From the NCBI GenBank assembly GCA_964035545.1, contig OZ037765.1:22452495-22516494 (forward strand): a stretch of 64,000 nt of DNA, given 5' to 3'. A model generated the notes under the pieces. It was given only the letters and a program-made list of their open reading frames with translations. It was not told where the DNA came from and did no database searches. The DNA is from Bugula neritina (Eukaryota > Bryozoa > Gymnolaemata > Cheilostomatida > Bugulidae). Below, in pieces: positions 1 through 10,785 of this stretch; within the stretch, counting starts at the first letter, position 1; each line of letters starts with the position of its first letter. The position numbers and the translations under genes were made by a program.

Positions 1-168
1 GAAAGGTTCAATGTTCTCTGTTGGTTACCTCAGTTCCTAAGATTTGTTGAACTGTAAGTTTATTTACCCTTATGACCTTTTCGGTTGAGGTCAGCCTTTT
101 ACACAAGTTATTTTTCAGCTCATTGATCCAACAGCAATTTTTTACAATGCATTTGTTTTTAACTTTAG

Positions 169-918
169 AATAACTTATTAATGCTGCCTGAAAATGTTGA
201 GGATATTGCTGGTGGTTCCAAACTCCCTCCAGTTAAATCCAAAAAGAAGGCTGGCAAATCTAAGCGTTGCTTTCTGTGCGCTAAAAAGACAGGTCTAGCT
301 ACAAGCTATATGTGCAGGTAAAATACAATAGAATGAATGTTTGGACAGTTCATCTCTTAAGATTCTAATAGCCAATAATCATGTTCTCATAGTCCTTGAA
401 TGTTATTGTTTTACAATTGACAGCTGGCTGTTACTGGTGCCTTTTCCTACTAGTTTAGTGCTGCTACATAATAATTTGCCATTACAGCATAACATATCTA
501 TTGTAATGGCATTTTATTTTTATTTCTGTATTAGCTTCTTCCAACAGCATCCGCTAAGCTTTATGTAATGAGTACTATGTGCATTATATAGTGGACATTT
601 TTATAATTAAAATAGTGCAGCTGTTGAATATTGTTAGGTATTTGTCACCAGGAATAATTACAAAGCTTTCTGGAAAAAACCGTAAATGTAATACTATAGC
701 AAATGAACAAATTGTGACATTATTTGAGGACAAATGTTTGCGCAAGTCCAGTTATATACAAAGATACTGTTGCTTTTTTCAGATGTGGAAACAACTTTTG
801 TGCCGCTCACCGCTATGCTGAGCTACATGATTGCACTTTTGACTATAAAACAGAGGGGAGACAGCTGCTTGAACAAAATAACCCTGTTGTCAGTGCCCCC
901 AAACTGCCAAAGATATAA
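169..918 (+). CDS. ZFAND6: AN1-type zinc finger protein, ZFAND5/6-like (3' part: last two exons)
   Basis: Exons 169-317 and 783-918 join in phase through a GT-AG intron (AG|A = Arg). The product is a short Lys/Pro-rich linker followed by a complete AN1 zinc finger: CFLC, then CRC, then the NNFCAAHRY and HDC ligands, in the order Cx2C...CxCx4Cx2Hx5HxC. The tail NPVVSAPKLPKI closely follows the conserved C-terminus of ZFAND5/ZFAND6. Family members carry an N-terminal A20 finger that binds ubiquitin and act at the proteasome and in stress or NF-kB signalling; that half must lie before base 1. The ATG at 181 is probably internal, since the exon opens at an acceptor (ag at 167-168) with open codons before it. 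The ZFAND5 versus ZFAND6 assignment is not certain. AATAAA occurs at 1333-1338 and 1596-1601. It converges on TMEM65. Confidence 0.92.
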
Positions 919-1595
919 TTTCTGCATAACCGAGTGGAATAATCTTATACTGATTAGTGAACATTATGCAACGTGCACAAAATGCTGAACTTGTGTTCAT
1001 TTTATTCTAGACTATTTTCAGAGTTGTATTTTATGCTCAGTAACTGTAACTTAGGCTATTAATGCTTTGATCCCAGTAATTTCTATATATGACCAGCTAA
1101 TACTGCATTTACTGATTATTACATTTGATTCTATTTGTGATCAAAATTGATAGCTTGAGATTTTTTGATTACTGAAAAAGTAGTTTTATTTTCTATGATT
1201 ATAGGGACTAGATTTTGCCTCCTTCTATCTGCTCAGAAAATTGTGAACTGTGATATAATATTGTTTTTTTTGTCAGTTAATCGTAACCCAGTTTTACTTG
1301 CATCAAGCTGATAGATTCATGAGTTGTTGTGCAATAAAATCTCACTTTTATTTTTAATTTCAGCTTGAAACCACATCTGGTGTTATTTTAATAATAAATC
1401 AAGGTAGCTAAAATAGAGCTGTGAATGTATTATGCAACAAAATTGCATCTCATACACATATACATAAAAATGTATACACTACGCATAACCAACACCTTTT
1501 ATCATGTATCTTTGGTGTGATTAGTATTGTAACTATGAAATAATTAAATAGAAATCGTATATTGGCTAACTACATCCTTACTGGAAAGAAAATAC

Positions 1596-1607
1596 AATAA
1601 ATTTATT
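1596..1607. promoter_or_regulatory. Palindromic double poly(A) signal
   Basis: AATAAATTTATT reads AATAAA on both strands. It lies 678 bases past the ZFAND stop and 176 bases past the TMEM65 stop, so it could serve both convergent transcripts. ZFAND also has an earlier AATAAA at 1333. Use is inferred from position only. Confidence 0.5.
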
Positions 1608-1669
1608 TGATTGATTGCATTACTCAAGCAATTGAGTATATAAATTCTAAAAAAAACAATAAATAGTTA

Positions 1670-1684
1670 GGGGGGGGGGGGGGG
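1670..1684. repeat. Poly(G) tract, 15 bases
   Basis: Uninterrupted run of 15 G on the plus strand, read as poly(C) in the TMEM65 transcript between its stop codon and its candidate poly(A) signal. It is a likely site of length polymorphism and of sequencing error. Confidence 0.9.
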
Positions 1685-1782
1685 CGAAATGGTAAACTTG
1701 TCGATTGCAAAATCTATTCAAGGTGAATGTCAACTATTACTGTTACTTGCGAATGAACCTAGATGGGTGTCAATGGTGCCGG

Positions 1783-4700
1783 TTATTTGGCTTCATCTTT
1801 GGCTGGAGGCTCCTTGGCAAATATTAGAAGAGGCCACATGCCTATTAGACATCCTATACATACACCAATACATCTTCCCTAAAATAGAATGCTATAGATT
1901 ATATTACATAGAACTCAAGATTTGTCCCCTCTTTAGCACAGAACAAAGTATCACACTTTCGTAAAGAAGGAAATTTGAAAGGTGCTAAGATTCAAGTCAG
2001 AGTGATCAATCAACCCCAAGAGTTCCAAGCTATGTAAAATGCTAAAGGCTTGAATTCGTGGCCATGGTTAAAATGCTCAATCACTGAAGTACCGTTATAT
2101 TAATATATTATATATAATATATAAGAGAAGCAAAAGAGAAGATGATTTCACTGAATGTAACCTTAGAATTAATCTGCGTTATCCGTAACTGAAATCATAC
2201 TTGAATAAAACTAAAAAATGTTACAAATAGTTATTCTGAAATTTGCAATCCCAAGTATTACGGAACAGGAGTTGATATAATACTGTCTTGAGTTCAAAGA
2301 GGTATATTTTCACAGACTAAATCAATATCCCAGTGTGAGATGACATTTTAGAAAATCGTAATTAACAATTGACAAAACTAGCAAAATAATGCATAGTATA
2401 ATAGATGAGTGATATCTTATACCATATTAGCCATCCATCTAGTTTTTCGGAGTGACATTTGTTCCAGAGTCACAGTTGGCGCTGTCAAACCTAATTTTAA
2501 AGCAGTTTGTTCCACAAATCCAGCTGTCCTGTAAATATCAAATATATCTTTCTTAAACTAATGATTACAGCACAAAACGCAGCAAGAGCTCTTCCTATAA
2601 CCTAAGTTAAATATTACATTTAAGATGCAAACAGTTCTTCCCCAGCAAGACTCAAACTCTTCATAATTGAAATCTTATTGGCACTTGACTCCAAGCAGAA
2701 AAAAACATCATTATTAGTTATTTTTGGCAATCCTTCTATGACTAGCCAAAACAACATAAACCACGTGTAAATTTTAGAGCAAAAACAAACTCCGTTAGAA
2801 TTTTCCATGAGCCAGAACTTGATGATTTAAAGTCATTCAAACGTTATCCTCTCATTTTTATATAAGGACAAAAAATAAAAGATATTTTTCAGTGACAGCC
2901 GGATTTTAAAAAATTAGGTATAAATTAGTGAGCTATCAAAATTCTAAATTTCAGTAAATCAAAAGCTTTAAATTTATGTAAAACATTTTAATCTGTCTAG
3001 GATGTAGCTACAAAAAATGATGTAACACAGTAAGACTAAGAGCATTTTAGTTATTTTACCAATCTACCCATCACTTTCGTTTTAGCAAATGCCTATGAAA
3101 CAATAGCTTATTGAGAAAAAAATTTTATTTTATAGAACACATGGCTATCAACACAAATAAGCAATACTATTCAAAATAATAAAACAACATCTTTAGACAT
3201 AACATAATTTGTAGATATTCTAGGTATAACTAATATTATTACATTGCTAATCTTACATTATTGAAAAATCAATCCACATTTAAGATAAAACAGTGTTAAA
3301 CATTAGAACTATACTGCCGGCCTAAGCTAGTTCAACGTCTTCTAGTAGATAATGAGTTATAATTGCTTTACAAGTCTACAACTAATAATCTATATTGCTG
3401 AGCATTAATTAGATTGTCAAATTGCATATAACTTTTATAATATAAAAAGTAAAGAAAACTTCTACAATTACTGTGCACTATACATACTATTGAGCTTACG
3501 TAATACCAAGAACATCAGAGATCATATTCCCTAAGGCAGCAGCGGCCATAGTAGTTATTCCTAGCCATGTTCCAAATGTTATATCTATATATTCTCCCTA
3601 GGGAATAACACAAATACATTCAAATAACACAAATCAATAAGCAACCGAGAAAGCAAAGTATTGACTTTTTCCCTTGGGCACTGAAAAATAGTAAAATCAT
3701 CAACTCCGGTTAATTCAAGTTGATGTAAATGTGATGGTAACCTTTTAAATAAAGCAAAATCCATAAATACATTAAATATGCTAAAAATAACATTTCTATT
3801 GACAACAATTGAACTATTATTAAAATGAACACTTTTCCTTGCATGAAGGCCAACAGCCAACTACATACGTCTGGCTAACAGTAGCTCACAAAACTTTGCC
3901 CAATAAATGTCTTGATTTGTGTAAAACTCATCACACTGGCAGAACATTGTTGCTAAATAATATGATAACCAACACTGTGCATTGCTAAATAGCAGTAATT
4001 CACAACCTATTTTAGTGTATGTACTCCTTTCTTTAAGATAGATTTTTACTAAGCCTATATCCAAAGTTTCAACATTGATGGGCATGGTAAAGTAAATCAC
4101 ATATTGACTAGTGATTATGACTTGAGTGCAATGGTAAATGACAGAGTACTTCTAGGGGAAGGGAGGGGGGCTGAATAGCAGTACGTAACCCATGTTGAGA
4201 ACCCCTGTTTTACAGTTAACTTAAGGGTGAAGGTAAACACTCACCGCTGTTAACATTATTGTATTATCCAAAACGCCAAATCCTATAAACGGTACTCCAC
4301 TAAACAAGGCAACTGAAAATAGATACATGAAATCTACAAGTTATTTATCAAAACTTTTAATTTAGTACTGAAAATAATGAAGAGAAAACATGAGCAATAG
4401 GCAGATCATAGTTAATCCAATTTTTGCTGTAGACATTAAACATAAAACAACTGCATGAAATTTAACCACTACATAATTTTGAGCAAGCATGTAGGAGATA
4501 ATGGTTACCAGAGACATGCGAATGATTTGATAGTTTACCATATCTAAGTTGAGAGGTTGTTGGCTCTATAACTTGTTGACTAGACTCTTTAGACTTAGAA
4601 GCCTTAGACAAAGTTTGAAGAAGCTCCTCCCTCTCCTCCTCCGACAAATTATACACAAACCCATTGATCCCTGTTTTATGATAGGCTTTGACTGCGGCTT

Positions 4701-4878
4701 TGGCAGTTCTTGAGCTGTATCGCACTCCATGTGTGTGAATATTCGTTGGCTGTTTTAAACAGCTAATACAGTTACACAGAGAACTTATTGAGCATGACTG
4801 CCTTGAAATAACATGATTCACGGGGATGATGCTTAGTGACGTTCGCCCACTCACTACAGCCCTGGTAGCCATATGCAT
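1783..4878 (-). CDS. TMEM65: Transmembrane protein 65, complete, five exons
   Basis: Minus-strand exons in order: 4539-4878, 4245-4312, 3500-3597, 2423-2528, 1783-1878. They join in frame to 235 residues; the human protein is about 240. The N-terminus (MHMATRAVVSGRTSL) is Ser/Arg-rich with no acidic residue, like a mitochondrial presequence. Residues 78-91 match the conserved segment before the membrane domain (GFVYNLSEEEREEL). The family hallmarks follow: VPFIGFGVLDNTIM (residue 119 on), GITTMAAAALGNMISDVLGI (149 on) and IGVCIGCLIGMWPLLIF near the C-terminus, giving three predicted membrane helices. TMEM65 is an inner mitochondrial membrane protein linked to sodium/calcium exchange and respiration. 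Start choice: an ATG at 4878 follows a non-ATG codon; an in-frame ATG two codons later is equally possible. Exon 3 lacks an obvious long pyrimidine tract, but its phase and homology fix it. Confidence 0.95.
4189..4207 (-). mobile_element. hAT-like terminal inverted repeat, solitary
   Basis: On the minus strand, starting at 4207, the sequence reads CAGGGGTTCTCAACATGGG. This resembles the CAGNGGTTCTCAACC-type ends of many hAT transposons and MITEs. It lies in TMEM65 intron 2. I did not find the matching opposite end or the 8-bp target duplication, so this is either a truncated copy or chance. Confidence 0.35.
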
Positions 4879-5277
4879 CAAATATAGGTAATAGTGTATG
4901 GCCAGATTCTAAAACAAAATAACAACACATTATTTACAGCAAGAAGCACTGCAATGGTGGCTGGGTTAGTTAACCTACAACATAATATGTCAAAAGTAAA
5001 TCATTAGGTTTAAAATTATTAAAACCATAACTGAGAGAAAAAACATCTATTATGTATTATAGATACTCTTCATTCTTGCAAATTTCTGTATAACCTTTCA
5101 AAGTCAGCTTTACATTATCTACTATAAAACTTCCTAAATTAAACATCACAAAAAACAAAGCTTCAATTAGTGTATATAATGCATAATTTCTTGCATTGAA
5201 ATAATAAAATATTAACAAATACAGCTGAATAGCCAAGGTTCTTTTTCTAATTTTTCCAGATTCTCAAGGTTTTATCT

Positions 5278-5353
5278 TAACTTTTTAGTAATATGGGTGT
5301 GGGGGCGTGATGAAAAAAGCATCACACTCCCACACCAAATTACTAAAAAGTTA
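5278..5353. repeat. Near-perfect 76-bp hairpin
   Basis: Arms 5278-5312 and 5320-5353 are inverted copies around a 7-base A-rich loop. The outer 15 bases of each arm are perfectly complementary (taactttttagtaat / attactaaaaagtta); the inner part (gtgtggg...gtgatg) has only a few mismatches and one bulge. It lies about 400 bases upstream of the TMEM65 start on the opposite side of its promoter. A small MITE or foldback is most likely; a structured RNA is possible. Confidence 0.85.
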
Positions 5354-6369
5354 GGATTATTATAGCTAAAAACTAAAGATATGTAGTGTGTACTAAATTA
5401 GGTAAAATGACCCATATAATATATTATTAGTAAGTCTTGCAGAAAAATAAATAAATGCAATTACAAAAATTAATCTCAGCCATAAGATACCGGATTCATA
5501 TCTTTTACCAAAAGTGTACTACCACAATATGATTGCTTGCCTGTACATAAAATCTTCAGTTCAAATCATCTCAAAACGTCAGCACAAGATGTCCACAAGC
5601 CATGACATATTAGCTAATACTACAAACATAACAATAATAAATAATTAGGTAGATAACCATTACACCAATTGTGTGCACTAAATGTCAACAAAATATTACG
5701 TGTATATATTAAACTGACTGCATGTGTGCAAAGACTAATTAAAATCAATAGTTTTGACAAATAATAACAATATAGTTAATATGTATACATATGAGACAAC
5801 TAGTTTCTATATCAGAGTACTAATGAAAATATTATCATCATTATACATGACACTTACTAACTGTAAAGTGGTTAATTTAAAAACATTATTTAATATAAGT
5901 TAAATGAGCACAATATTTTTTATTTATCATCAATTTATGATTATTATTATACAGTGCTCTCTCCATATCTCACGGATCCATTATTCACAAAATTTTATAG
6001 GTTATGAAAAGAGCTTGGACCCCCGTTTTGTGGCTTATGTATGTGTGTAAAGGGACAAAATTTAACATATCTGTGAATTAAATCTGGTATTCTACTACAT
6101 CACGAGTTGAGATTTCTGAACTCGCAGCTCAGTGAGGTACAGAAGGAGCACTGTAATTAAAAGCATCACATTTACACAAACTTTTCTGTATAACACAAAC
6201 CTATATTTAAGTACTAATATAAATATAACTCTAATACTGATCAAGTGTAACTATATGTCACTGTTAAACTAATACTAACAGTATTCGTTAAACTAGAAGT
6301 AACGTATAGTAACACTTATAAAATATTAGTATAAACATAATCATAGAAGACTAAGACATTAAATATCTT

Positions 6370-7150
6370 AATTTTATGGACTGATAGTGAAATTGATTAT
6401 CATTATGATTGTAAAGCAGAAATAACAAATCGATTTTTTATGGTGATGGTTAAGATGAAATCAATTACTCACTAGTCTTAGGCTAATGCCATTATCAATA
6501 TCATTATGGTCTTCATAAATTGATATCAAGATCATCATCATAATCTATCAGCTAAGACTTAGACTAATAATCATGATATTGATTATAATTATTATAATTC
6601 TATCAAATTAAAATTTACAATGAATTATTTTTATTAAATATCAATATGAATATAAACAACTATGATTATGACTATTAGTATCACCATCACTATGCCTATG
6701 AGTATGCTTAAGACTATGATGATGGTCTATCCGTAACACTAAAAGTACCTATGTATAACACTAACAGTAACTGACGAACTCTGAGTATATGATAATAATA
6801 TTAATAGTCATTGTCATATTGAATTTGACACTCCTAGTCCTATCAGTTTCATTATCAATTAAAGTTGCCACAATCGCTGCGATTATCACTATGACCAGCA
6901 GACTACTATCATAATCATATTGATATTCATAATGATAATGATAATCACCAATCAGTATCACTATCAGTATGAGCATGAGACAGCATCATAATCATTATCA
7001 GTATCAGTACGAGTATCATTATGAACTATGAGTATGACCATCAGTATCACTTAGTCGTATGTTTATGAGTATCAGTAAAGTGAGTATGACTATCACTATC
7101 ACTATCACTATGAGTTATGACTATGAGACTCAGACTGAGTATCAGTAGGA
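6370..7150. repeat. Degenerate microsatellite block (TCATTA / TATCAC / GAGTAT units)
   Basis: Low-complexity sequence built of interleaved 3-, 6- and 12-base units such as attatcattat, actatcac and agtatcactatgag. The small ORF running through 6761-6976 is just repeat translation (Ile/Tyr/Asp/His runs). The block starts about where the 3' flank of the LINE remnant ends, and similar units recur at 8940-9420 and 44.5-46.8 kb. Confidence 0.8.
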
Positions 7151-7414
7151 GTATAGCAGTCGGTCCCGGAGTTTAAGTTTAAATTTAATGTAAGCTGACT
7201 CAATATGACTAGCTGAAATCCTTAATTAAAAGGACTTTGAATCAGCTTCGATACGAAAGCGTGGTACCTGTCGATACCTGTCGATGTTATTTCCACACTG
7301 GACCTCCCTAGAGGGAAGAAGGGGTGTGCCTCATATAAAAAACTAAGTTGTCAGTACTTGGACAGTAATCTAAAAAGTGTTAACATTTTTGTACAGATTA
7401 ACTTAACAGGCTAA

Positions 7415-8290
7415 CTAGCCTGTCTGTGTGTGATCAGTGCTGATCCTCATATCTCTTATTGTTCTTGGGAGAAAACTATAAAGATACCTATTCTTGTTCG
7501 CTCTCACTGATCTGGGAAATCCTGCAACCTGAGACCGAGTCTGTACAGTGCTTGTGGTCCGCTGATCTAGAAAATCATCATAGGCAGCACTCAGAGTTGG
7601 ATGTAGTTCTTCCTTAGACAATATTTTTAGGAGAAGGCTGATGCGTCGGTTTTTCCTCCTTAGATCAAGCGGCTCTAAACACAGCTTTTTCATCTCTTCC
7701 CCAGTATCAGTTCTTCCTTTGCTGTTAGAGATAAAACGCACAGCACATGTTTGAACATTCTCCATTATATTTATATGATTTTTGCTAGATGGGTCCCAGG
7801 CTGCACTGGCATATTCCAAGTGTGGGAGACAGAGGGCTTTGTAGGCAATAAGCTTTGCTCTCCTGGGGGCCCAGTAGAGTGAACGTTTTATCATACCCAA
7901 TTGCCGTTTTGCAACAAGAACCTTTTTTAGGATGTGTTGGTCAAATTTACAGTCTGACTGCAGTGTTACACCAAGGTATTTGGTTGAGTCAACATGATCC
8001 AACACTGATCCACTGAGCTTGTATCGGGGAGTGTCGGTCTTAGGGTTAAAGCTGATTATCTTGCTCTTGGAGATGTTAAATGACATTCCCCACTTATTCG
8101 CCCAAGTACTTATTACTAAGAGAGTCCAGGTTGCGCTGAAATCTCTTACAGTCTTCAGATGAGGAAATTTCTTGGTAAACAAGTGTGTCATCGGCAAAAA
8201 GAGCACAAGAGCAGTTGAGACACTCAGGAAGATCATTTATAAAAACTAAAAAAAGTATGAAAAAAAGTGATGAAAATACTACACTAACCC
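7415..8290 (-). pseudogene. Non-LTR retrotransposon (LINE) reverse transcriptase C-terminal fragment, frameshifted
   Basis: Minus-strand translation gives the RT active-site block INDLPECLNCSCALFADDT (FADD box), then NISKSKIISF, the YLGVTLQSD strand, the KLIAYKALCLPHLEYASAAW thumb motif and a C-terminal LRRKNRRISLLLKIL region ending at a stop at 7415. These are features of jockey/CR1-like LINE ORF2 proteins. The FADD half and the thumb half are in different frames; the shift falls near 8105-8115, where TACTTGGGC is read in two frames. Recognisable RT ends near 8290, so endonuclease and N-terminal RT parts are absent: a 5'-truncated dead copy. A 3' UTR-like tail continues to about 7160, then microsatellite. 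The clade is not assigned firmly. Confidence 0.88.
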
Positions 8291-8342
8291 TGGCTATCAA
8301 AATGAATATCGCTTGTTGAATGAGTGCAAGATTTTTTGTCAT

Positions 8343-8363
8343 TGAAAGGATTGAGAACCGCTA
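8343..8363 (-). mobile_element. hAT-like terminal repeat next to the LINE fragment
   Basis: Minus-strand reading from 8363 gives TAGCGGTTCTCAATCCTTTC, close to the CAGNGGTTCTCAACC ends of hAT elements. No partner end or target-site duplication was found. It may be a remnant of an element the LINE entered, or chance similarity. Confidence 0.3.
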
Positions 8364-8939
8364 GATGCAGCGCATAGTTTGGGTCACTGAATGTAGTGAT
8401 TGCGCAGACATCCCTGTCCGAACTCGGAACCCCAAACTTCCAACTCGATACCACCTAACCACTGAACTCAGTAACCACCAACTATGTACTTCTTCAAGCG
8501 ATTTTCTAAAGTATTTGACATAGCCTATAATTTAGAAGACACATGAAGCGTAAGAGTCTTTGGGTAGTAGGGGCCGGTATAAGAACGGGTTTTACTAGAT
8601 AAGCACAAGAGGAAACAAGTCCATATAAAAAACTGAAACACTTGGGTATAAAATAATATAATAATACTATTTGTTATGATTTAGTTTAAAATCTTGACCT
8701 CACTATTGCTCTGGTGACATTCCATAACTTTATGCTAAATTTTATTTACTATAAAGTTATGACAGTTCGATCAACAAAAAATAGATCATTTATCTATTTC
8801 AATTTGTGAAGCATCAACATGATTCTTTTACTTTTAGTCTTTTGACATCTTCTAACTAATCGTAATATCGATGAAAAGGAACGTTTTATTTGTTGATCGT
8901 CAAAGCCAAAATGACATTTGATCATAATATTATTTCATT

Positions 8940-9420
8940 ATTTATTATGATATCCAGCGTTATAATAATTCTAATAAGAATCATTGTAATTATCATGATG
9001 ACAATCATTAAATTGACGTCCTAGTAATAATCAGCATCATAATCATAATGATATTAATTGTAATTACTTTTCAATTTTTATTTTAGTTTTACAGCTATAA
9101 GTCTTATTGTATAATTATAATAATATTAATAATGATAATCATGATGATTATGACCCTAGGCGTAAGGCCTAAGGCTAATAGTAATAGTAATAGTAATCAC
9201 TATTAGTGTAATCCCTAATCAGTATCACTATCAGTATCACAGGTTAAACTTAATGACTAACACTAACAGGAGGACTAAGAGTAAGTGTAACTTCAAGTCT
9301 AATCATAATGATAATGATTATCATTATGATTATCAGTACGAGTATGATTATACTAAACGTTGTAGTATAAGAAATGACACCCTGTATCAGTTCTTATATT
9401 TATATTGAATATGATAATAA
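8940..9420. repeat. Second microsatellite block with a 33-bp perfect palindrome
   Basis: The units are of the same kind as the 6.4-7.1 kb block (attatcatgatga, taatagtaatag, agtatcactatcag). At 9300-9332 two 16-base arms are perfect inverted copies around a single G (centre aatgattat). Together with the first block it brackets the LINE remnant and hAT-like end. Confidence 0.75.
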
Positions 9421-10785
9421 TGTTGAGACTTTGAGACTAGTCACAACTTCCAAAAGATAAACACCAACAGCGTTCAACAATTAGTATAGTACTAGTAGTA
9501 GTAGCAGCAGCAATAAGCTAAAGCTATTATGAGCTAACTATTAGTGTTACTATAAGTATTAGTATAAGTTAGTATAAGAATACCTATAGTCTATTTACTT
9601 TATACGTAATTGTATAACTTTACCTAAATTAGGATTAATTGCTATGAGTATGAGTATTACTTTTAGTTATGCTTGTAGTTATTTTTATTTAGCCATTGCC
9701 AGCTTTTGTTATTATTATCAATTAGTATTAATACTATAATTAGTATCATAAATTTACATACAATTACATCATTCTTAAAATTAATAAACAATTTGAATAT
9801 TATAATTTTTATTATTGCGTAAGCGTAGTACTAACTGTAAACTTAAACTGTAAAATGGAACTAAATGTTCAACTCAAACGTTTAGTATTTAAAAACTGTC
9901 ACTATAAGTATACACATATACTATGTTTTAGTTTTTATAGCAATGAATACAAGTATAAGCATAGTGATAGTGATCATGATAATTAGTATTACTATAATTA
10001 TTTTTATATTTAAACTATTCAACGTATATGTTATTGATAGTTGTGTAGGTCTAAATATATTAGTATGATATGCCTAATTTCATATTTGCAGTTTTTCAAA
10101 TTAACATGCTCATTTCCAACTCTAAGATAGGAGACATAAATTTAAATCAAGAAATAACTGAACAAATATAGCAAAATTAATATCACATCTTTTCAATAAC
10201 TTTCACTTATTAAACGAAAGCTGCCAATTTTAAAATACTCTATGCTTAGCTCACTAAATCTAAATACTTTGTGTAAAAAATTAAAGTCATTTAATACCGA
10301 GCAACAGATTTATGCATGTAGGCTTTGTTAGTTATTTTGCTATGTTTTCATGTGCTCATTATATGCTGCTATACTATTTAGCTTCTTTATCAAATAGGGT
10401 GTTGGGTTGGCATTTAGAGTATTTGTATTTTAATGTTTTACAGAAATCAAAAGCATTTATTCATTCTATATCTTTAAAACTAGATTGTTTGAAAATCCAG
10501 AGTTTTAATTTTATCTAGTAAGACAATAAATCACATAATAAAGTTCAAAATTCTTTTGATAATTTGTCAAAATTTAATTATGTGAAGGGAAGGTATCTTT
10601 TTATTGTTTTTCCTATTTATTTCTCTAACTCTTACAATAGTTCAGTATGTACTCATTTACCCACAGATTCATTTTTATTGATTTATTTTGTTGGTGTATT
10701 TTTTATTTAATAATTAAAACAATAATTGCATTCAAATATCTTTTGTAAAGATTAATTCGCTGACTTGGCGAGAGTCTAATCTGTG

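Larger units (their letters stand above)
919..1782. other. Convergent 3' region between ZFAND and TMEM65
   Basis: No coding signal. It holds the 3' UTRs of the two convergent genes. A plus-strand AATAAA lies at 1333-1338, and a palindromic AATAAATTTATT at 1596-1607 can act on both strands. A run of 15 G at 1670-1684 would be poly(C) in the TMEM65 3' UTR. Confidence 0.7.
4879..10785. other. Gene-free stretch between TMEM65 and TBC1D10
   Basis: No host coding exon seen. It contains the TMEM65 5' flank, a hairpin (5278-5353), two degenerate microsatellite blocks (about 6370-7150 and 8940-9420), a LINE remnant (7415-8290), an isolated hAT-like end (8343-8363) and AT-rich filler with scattered TAGTAT/TAATAG runs up to about 10.0 kb. 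TBC1D10 promoter sequence would lie just before 10786; I see no clear core motif. Confidence 0.6.

Noticed and set aside
6761-6976. 71-codon frame through the first microsatellite block
   Set aside because: It translates the repeat itself (Ile/Tyr/Asp/His runs).
8380-8470. tRNA-like stretch on the minus strand (TTCAGTGGTTAGGTGG, then GGGTTCCGAGTTC)
   Set aside because: It resembles A and B boxes loosely but gives no cloverleaf and matches neither the SINE copies nor a known tRNA by eye.
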